The position numbers and the translations under genes were made by a program. From Bog-473 sp036489775 (lineage in GTDB: Bacteria > Actinomycetota > Acidimicrobiia > Acidimicrobiales > RAAP-2), in NCBI GenBank assembly GCA_036489775.1, contig DASXFC010000008.1, forward strand, positions 1 to 64,000: a stretch of 64,000 nucleotides of DNA, read 5' to 3'. The notes under the pieces were generated by a model. That model did no database searches, was not told where the DNA came from, and saw nothing but the letters and a program-made list of their open reading frames with translations. Below are positions 60,206 through 64,000 of the stretch, piece by piece (the first letter of the stretch is position 1; each line of letters starts with the position of its first letter).

Positions 60206-61266
60206 GTACCGACGCACCCGGCGAACCCACCCTGGCCGACGCCGGTGCGCTGGTGTCCTGGTTGGATGCCCAGGGTCTCGGGGTAGGAGCACCTCTCGAG
60301 TACCGGTACATCTCGGGGGGAAGCCAGAACGAGATCTACGAGTTACGGCGGGGAGACCTGCACTGCGCCATGCGCATCCCGCCCTCGAGTGCACCGGCGT
60401 CGCGCGACGACGGGATCGTGAGGGAGTGGAGGATCATCGAGGCCCTGACCGGCACCGACGTGCCCCACACCGAGGCCATCGCGGTCTGCACCGATCAGTC
60501 GGTGCTGGGTCGGACCTTCTACCTCATGGGTTTCGTCGACGGCTGGTCCCCCATCTCGACTGGTCGGCAATGGCCGGCGCCCTTCGACATCGACCTCAAG
60601 CAACGTGCCGGCCTCGCTTTGCAACTGGTCGAAGGCATCGCCCTCCTGTCCCAGGTCGATTGGGAGACCAAGGGCCTGGGCGACCTGGGTCGGCCCGACG
60701 GGTTCCACGAACGCCAGGTGGACCGCTGGACGTCGTTTCTCGAACGCATCAAGGGCCGCGAGCTCCCCGGCTTCGCCGAAACCGCGGCCTGGCTCCGGGC
60801 CCACCGCCCCATCGACTACGTCCCCGGCTTGATGCACGGCGACTACCAGTTCGCCAACGTGATGTTCCGCCACGGCGCACCGGCACAGCTGGCCGCCATC
60901 GTGGACTGGGAGATGGGAACCGTCGGCGATCCCAAACTCGACCTGGGCTGGGTCATCCACACGTGGCCCGGAGACGGCGAAGAGGAAGGGGACCGTGTGG
61001 GCAGCTACGTCGACATGACCGGCATGCCCTCTCGCGACGCGGTGCTGGCCCACTACGCCGGCACCTCAGGCCGGCAGGTCGACGACATCGATTACTACTG
61101 CGTCCTGGCCAAGTGGAAGCTGGCCGTCGTCCTCGAGCAGGGTTATCAGCGGGCCGGGAACGACGAGAAACTGCAGGCCTTCGGTCCGATCGTGCTCGAC
61201 CTCATGGCTGGCGCGGCCAACCTGGCCGAATCCACCGACTACTCGGTGCTGGCGCCCGCCGGCTGA
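60202..61266 (+). CDS. Aminoglycoside-phosphotransferase-like kinase (ACAD10/11 or LvaA type)
   Basis: A 354-residue small-molecule kinase of the APH fold. YRYISGGSQNEIYEL is the ATP loop, the catalytic loop is GLMHGDYQFANVMF with the base Asp, and the metal-binding motif is IVDWEMGTVGDPKLDLGW. Start is a TTG at 60202 that overlaps the dehydrogenase stop (TTGA); an in-frame start upstream lies inside that gene. In ACAD10/11 and in the LvaA/LvaC pair such a kinase phosphorylates a 4-hydroxyacyl-CoA, which the dehydrogenase then processes; by analogy this pair may degrade 4-hydroxy acids. Confidence 0.87.
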   Translation: MSTDAPGEPTLADAGALVSWLDAQGLGVGAPLEYRYISGGSQNEIYELRRGDLHCAMRIPPSSAPASRDDGIVREWRIIEALTGTDVPHTEAIAVCTDQSVLGRTFYLMGFVDGWSPISTGRQWPAPFDIDLKQRAGLALQLVEGIALLSQVDWETKGLGDLGRPDGFHERQVDRWTSFLERIKGRELPGFAETAAWLRAHRPIDYVPGLMHGDYQFANVMFRHGAPAQLAAIVDWEMGTVGDPKLDLGWVIHTWPGDGEEEGDRVGSYVDMTGMPSRDAVLAHYAGTSGRQVDDIDYYCVLAKWKLAVVLEQGYQRAGNDEKLQAFGPIVLDLMAGAANLAESTDYSVLAPAG

Positions 61267-61333
61267 CATCGACGCGGCACGGCGTTTTGTCGGCGATGGG
61301 CAAGGTGGTGCTCCTGATGAGGTCCGTCTAATG

Positions 61334-61349
61334 TCGACGTCGACGTCAG
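61334..61349. promoter_or_regulatory. Island palindrome upstream of the CoA-transferase gene
   Basis: TCGACGTCGACGTCAG matches 14 of 16 positions of the shared element. It lies 64 bases before the CoA-transferase start. Confidence 0.55.
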
Positions 61350-61413
61350 ATCTGGGTCCGTCCGCCGCGCCGATAGGTGTGCGCGTGGTCCGGACGACAG
61401 AGGGAGGGCAGGG

Positions 61414-62640
61414 ATGACCGCGACTGCGGTGATGAAAGGGGTCCGCATCCTCGAGGTGGCTGAGCACACGTTCGTGCCGGCCGCTTCGGCACTGCTGGCT
61501 GACTGGGGGGCCGAGGTCATCAAGATCGAACCCACCGAACGCGGCGATGCCATGCGGGGTCTGGCCTCGACCGGCGTCCTCTCGCTCGGGGGCGATGTCC
61601 ACCCTCTGCTGGAGCACTCCAACCGGGGCAAGCGCAGCCTGGCCCTCGATCTCACTACTCCTGATGGGGTCGAGATCCTGTACAAGCTGGCCGCCACCGC
61701 TGACGTCTTCCTGACCAACAAGCTGCCCCGGGTCCGCAGGAAGCTCAGCATCGAGCTCGAGGACATCCGGGCGCACAACCCCAACATCATCTACGTGGCC
61801 GGCACCGGCCAGGGCGAGCGCGGGCCCGATGCCGACAAGGGTTCCTACGACGCGCTGTCCTTCTGGTACCGGCCGGGCGTCTCTCTCGGCGTGAAGCCGG
61901 CCGACTCCGATCAGATCCCGGGACCCCCGGGGCCCGGGTTCGGCGACTCGATCGGCGCCATGACCATCGCCGGCGGGATCATGGGCGCGCTCTATCACCG
62001 CGAGCGGACCGGCGAGGCCACCACCGTCGACGTTTCCCTGCTCAGTACCGGCATCTGGGCCATGGGCCAGGCCTATGCGCTCTCGCTGCTGACGGGCATG
62101 CCCTGGCAGGGTGCGCCCTCCGACGCCCCACGACTCAACCCGCTGGTCCGGAACTTCCTGACCAAGGACGGCCACGCGCTCGCCTTCTGCTGCCTCCAAG
62201 CCTCCCGCTACTGGGCCGAGCTCTGCACCGCGGTGGGGCGGCCCGAGCTGGGCACCGATGCCCGATTTGCCGATCACGCCGGTCTGCTCGAGCACAGCAC
62301 CGAGGCGCAGGAGCTCCTCGAAACGGCCTTCGCCGAGCACACAGTGGCCGAGTGGCGCGACCTCCTGGACGAGTTCACCGGCCAGTGGTGCGTGGTGCAG
62401 GACACGCTCGAGGGGGCGACGATCGACCCCCAGACTGAAGCCAATGGTTACATCCAGGACTGCATCACCGCGTCGGGCACGCCCTTCAAAATGGTGGCCG
62501 CGCCGGTGCAGTTCGGCGGTGCGCCAGCCGCTGCGTTGCGGGCGCCCGAATTCAACGAGCACGGCGACGACATCTTGGGCGAGCTCGGCATCGACTGGGA
62601 CACCGTCGTCGACCTCAAGGTCCGCTCGGTCGTCGGCTGA
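61414..62640 (+). CDS. CaiB/BaiF CoA-transferase
   Basis: A 408-residue family III CoA-transferase in normal domain order: VRILEVAEHTFVPAASALLADWGAEVIKIEPTERGD, LEHSNRGKRSLALDLTTPDG, the presumed catalytic Asp in KGSYDALSFWYRPG, MTIAGGIMGALYHRERTGEATTVDVSLLSTG, and a C-terminal domain. It moves CoA between acids during degradation. ATG at 61414 with GAGGG upstream; a copy of the island palindrome precedes it. Confidence 0.92.
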   Translation: MTATAVMKGVRILEVAEHTFVPAASALLADWGAEVIKIEPTERGDAMRGLASTGVLSLGGDVHPLLEHSNRGKRSLALDLTTPDGVEILYKLAATADVFLTNKLPRVRRKLSIELEDIRAHNPNIIYVAGTGQGERGPDADKGSYDALSFWYRPGVSLGVKPADSDQIPGPPGPGFGDSIGAMTIAGGIMGALYHRERTGEATTVDVSLLSTGIWAMGQAYALSLLTGMPWQGAPSDAPRLNPLVRNFLTKDGHALAFCCLQASRYWAELCTAVGRPELGTDARFADHAGLLEHSTEAQELLETAFAEHTVAEWRDLLDEFTGQWCVVQDTLEGATIDPQTEANGYIQDCITASGTPFKMVAAPVQFGGAPAAALRAPEFNEHGDDILGELGIDWDTVVDLKVRSVVG

Positions 62641-62717
62641 GCGGCCCGTCGGCCGATTCACCTTTCGTACTCGTTACACAAACTCGTCAACGCACAGACA
62701 CGATCAGGAGGACAGGG

Positions 62718-63551
62718 ATGGGAACGTTTGATGCTTTCCGCTACGACGCCAAGCGCGTGCTGGTGGTGGGAGGCGCTACCGGCATGGGCGCAGCGGCGGC
62801 CGAGCTGGCCCAGGATGCTGGGGCCGACGTGGTGGTCATGGACTTCGCCGAGGTGACGCTGCCCGGCGCCAAGGCCATCCACCTCAACCTGGCCGACAAG
62901 GGCTCCATCGAGGCCGCCGTCGACGAGTGCGGAGGCCCGGTGCACGCGCTGATGTCGTGCGCCGGGGTGGCCGACGGGACACCGAACATCGAGAAGATCG
63001 ACTTCGTCGGCCACCGCTACCTGATCGAGCGCATGCTGGCCGGTGGGTATCTCCCCAGGGGTTCGTCGATCGGGTTCATTTCCTCGGCGGCCGGTCTGGG
63101 CTGGGAGTCGGATCTCGACACGGTGCGCCAGTACCTCGACGTGGCTGACTTCGATGAGGCTTCGGCCTGGGCCATCGAGCACGGCTGGGCTGACTATTTC
63201 CACTCCAAGCAGGCGGTCTGTGCCTACGTGGCCCGAGAGGCCTATCCGTTGCTGAAGGACCACGGGATCCGCATCAACGCCATCTGCCCCGGCCCGACCG
63301 ACACGCCGTTGGCCCGGGCCAACGAGGACATGTGGCTGGGCTTCGGTGCCGACTACCGGGCCGACGCCGGCATCGAGGCGTCGACCCCCCTCGAGCAGGC
63401 CTATCCGCTGGTCTTCCTCTGCAGCGACGCCGCCGCCGCCATCAGCGGAATCACGCTGATCAGCGACGTCGGCTACATGAGCGCCGGCCTCACCGAGGCG
63501 TACCCGGCGGCCACGGGCGCCGCGCAGTTCCTCATGGGCCGGCTCTCCTAG
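62718..63551 (+). CDS. Short-chain dehydrogenase/reductase (3-alpha-HSD-like)
   Basis: A 277-residue SDR with VLVVGGATGMGAAAAELA, Asp in NLADKGS, CAGVADGTP, Ser in FISSAAGLGWE and a catalytic Tyr-x-x-x-Lys in YFHSKQAVC. The insertion between Ser and Tyr and the NEDMWLGFGADYR loop recall 3-alpha-hydroxysteroid dehydrogenase/coniferyl-alcohol dehydrogenase types. ATG at 62718 with AGGAGG upstream. It follows the CoA-transferase by 77 bases. Confidence 0.9.
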   Translation: MGTFDAFRYDAKRVLVVGGATGMGAAAAELAQDAGADVVVMDFAEVTLPGAKAIHLNLADKGSIEAAVDECGGPVHALMSCAGVADGTPNIEKIDFVGHRYLIERMLAGGYLPRGSSIGFISSAAGLGWESDLDTVRQYLDVADFDEASAWAIEHGWADYFHSKQAVCAYVAREAYPLLKDHGIRINAICPGPTDTPLARANEDMWLGFGADYRADAGIEASTPLEQAYPLVFLCSDAAAAISGITLISDVGYMSAGLTEAYPAATGAAQFLMGRLS

Positions 63552-63572
63552 ATCGCCACCGGACCCGAGACG

Positions 63573-64000
63573 GTGGCGACGACCGCGGGCGAGGACGTCG
63601 CCCCGCTCGAGCGACGCCACGTCCTCCAAGACCTCGGATGGGTCATCACGCGGTCGGAGACTGGACTGGGCGGCTCAGCCCGCATCGTGCCGGAGATGCA
63701 CGCGCCGGCGTCATTGCACCTGCGCACATCCATTCTGGCGGCCTGGGCCGACGTGCTGGCCGGGTACCTGGCCGTCGAGGTGGTGGCGCCGCGGGTGCCC
63801 GTGACTCTCGAGCTCGACGTCCATCTGTACCGACCGGCCCCTGGGGGTGGCGAGGTCCACGGTGGTGGGCAGGTGATCAAGGCGGGCCGGACGGTCTTCG
63901 CCGCCGGGGTCGACTTCAGTACCGAGGACGGCGAACCCTTCGGCTTCTCGGCCGCGTCCTTCATGGCGGCACCCGACGCCCGGCTCACCATCGCCCTGCC
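63573..64000 (+). CDS. PaaI-like hot-dog thioesterase, cut by the window end
   Basis: An open frame runs from a GTG at 63573 to the last base without a stop. The translation includes RRHVLQDLGWVITRSETGLG, ILAAWADVLAGYLAVEVVAPRVPVTLELDVHLYRP, IKAGRTVFAAGVDFSTEDGEPFGFSAASFMAAP. The D-x-L-A-G-Y and VTLELDVH-x-YRP stretches and the alternating hydrophobic strand pattern fit the PaaI/4HBT-like hot-dog fold. At least 142 residues are in the window. The start is uncertain, since the ribosome site is poor. Confidence 0.72.
   Translation, partial: MATTAGEDVAPLERRHVLQDLGWVITRSETGLGGSARIVPEMHAPASLHLRTSILAAWADVLAGYLAVEVVAPRVPVTLELDVHLYRPAPGGGEVHGGGQVIKAGRTVFAAGVDFSTEDGEPFGFSAASFMAAPDARLTIAL

Noticed and set aside
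58379..60394. Very long minus-strand open frame opposite the dehydrogenase (about 671 codons)
   Set aside because: It has no motif, its composition is that of antisense frames, and it spans both the TetR gene and the dehydrogenase-kinase overlap.

Overview
The window is GC-rich, densely coded DNA from a high-GC Gram-positive (Actinobacteriota). The supporting genes are a DipZ-type CcdA/thioredoxin fusion, two small exported Rpf-type lysozyme-like proteins, an LLM-class F420-type oxidoreductase, a heme-dependent N-demethylase, sortase-E-like sorting residues, and many mycobacteria-like FadD/FadE/crotonase/CaiB genes. An uncultured Acidimicrobiia-like soil or aquatic lineage is my best guess; this is inference and there is no rRNA or other marker in the window to fix it. 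No tRNA, rRNA, insertion sequence or CRISPR array was found.

Left part (1-20 kb): the ATPase gene of a drug-type ABC exporter running off the left edge, a GH1 glycosidase, an alpha/beta hydrolase, DipZ, an acyl-CoA ligase, a roughly 600-base non-coding stretch with several nested inverted repeats, two tandem Rpf-like genes closed by a strong hairpin, an epoxide-hydrolase-fold protein, a nucleosidase, and a KdpD sensor split into two divergent genes followed by kdpE. A run of plus-strand metabolic genes (SDR, serine hydrolase, nitroreductase, amidohydrolase, zwf) follows.

Kdp region (19.4-25 kb): on the minus strand a 27-codon small gene, then kdpF, kdpA, kdpB and kdpC, then two small membrane or exported proteins. 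The DNA here is less GC-rich than its surroundings. The Kdp sensor and response-regulator genes lie about 7 kb away on the other strand.

Middle (25-41 kb): oxidoreductases; a TetR/MFS efflux pair with a clear operator inside the promoter; a P450-ferredoxin pair; two PhyH-type dioxygenases with a crotonase and an acetyltransferase; and a compact HprK-related kinase / PqqD-like / nucleotidyltransferase locus. That locus has, as first gene of its minus-strand operon, a Tat-signal, Gly/Ser/Thr-repeat protein with an LAFTG sequence. This is the strongest candidate here for an undescribed modification system.

Right part (41-64 kb): a large acyl-CoA catabolic island with a FadD ligase, five crotonases across the middle and right parts, two CaiB/BaiF CoA-transferases, three acyl-CoA dehydrogenases (one adjacent pair), aldehyde dehydrogenase, thioesterases, SDRs, DUF427 proteins, an LLM oxidoreductase and two TetR regulators. 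Four intergenic sites share a 16-base palindrome close to TTGACGTCGACGTCAA and two weaker sites resemble it, which suggests one TetR regulon over the island. An acyl-CoA dehydrogenase gene overlaps an aminoglycoside-phosphotransferase-like kinase gene, an arrangement that recalls the ACAD10/11 and LvaA/LvaC 4-hydroxyacyl-CoA route.
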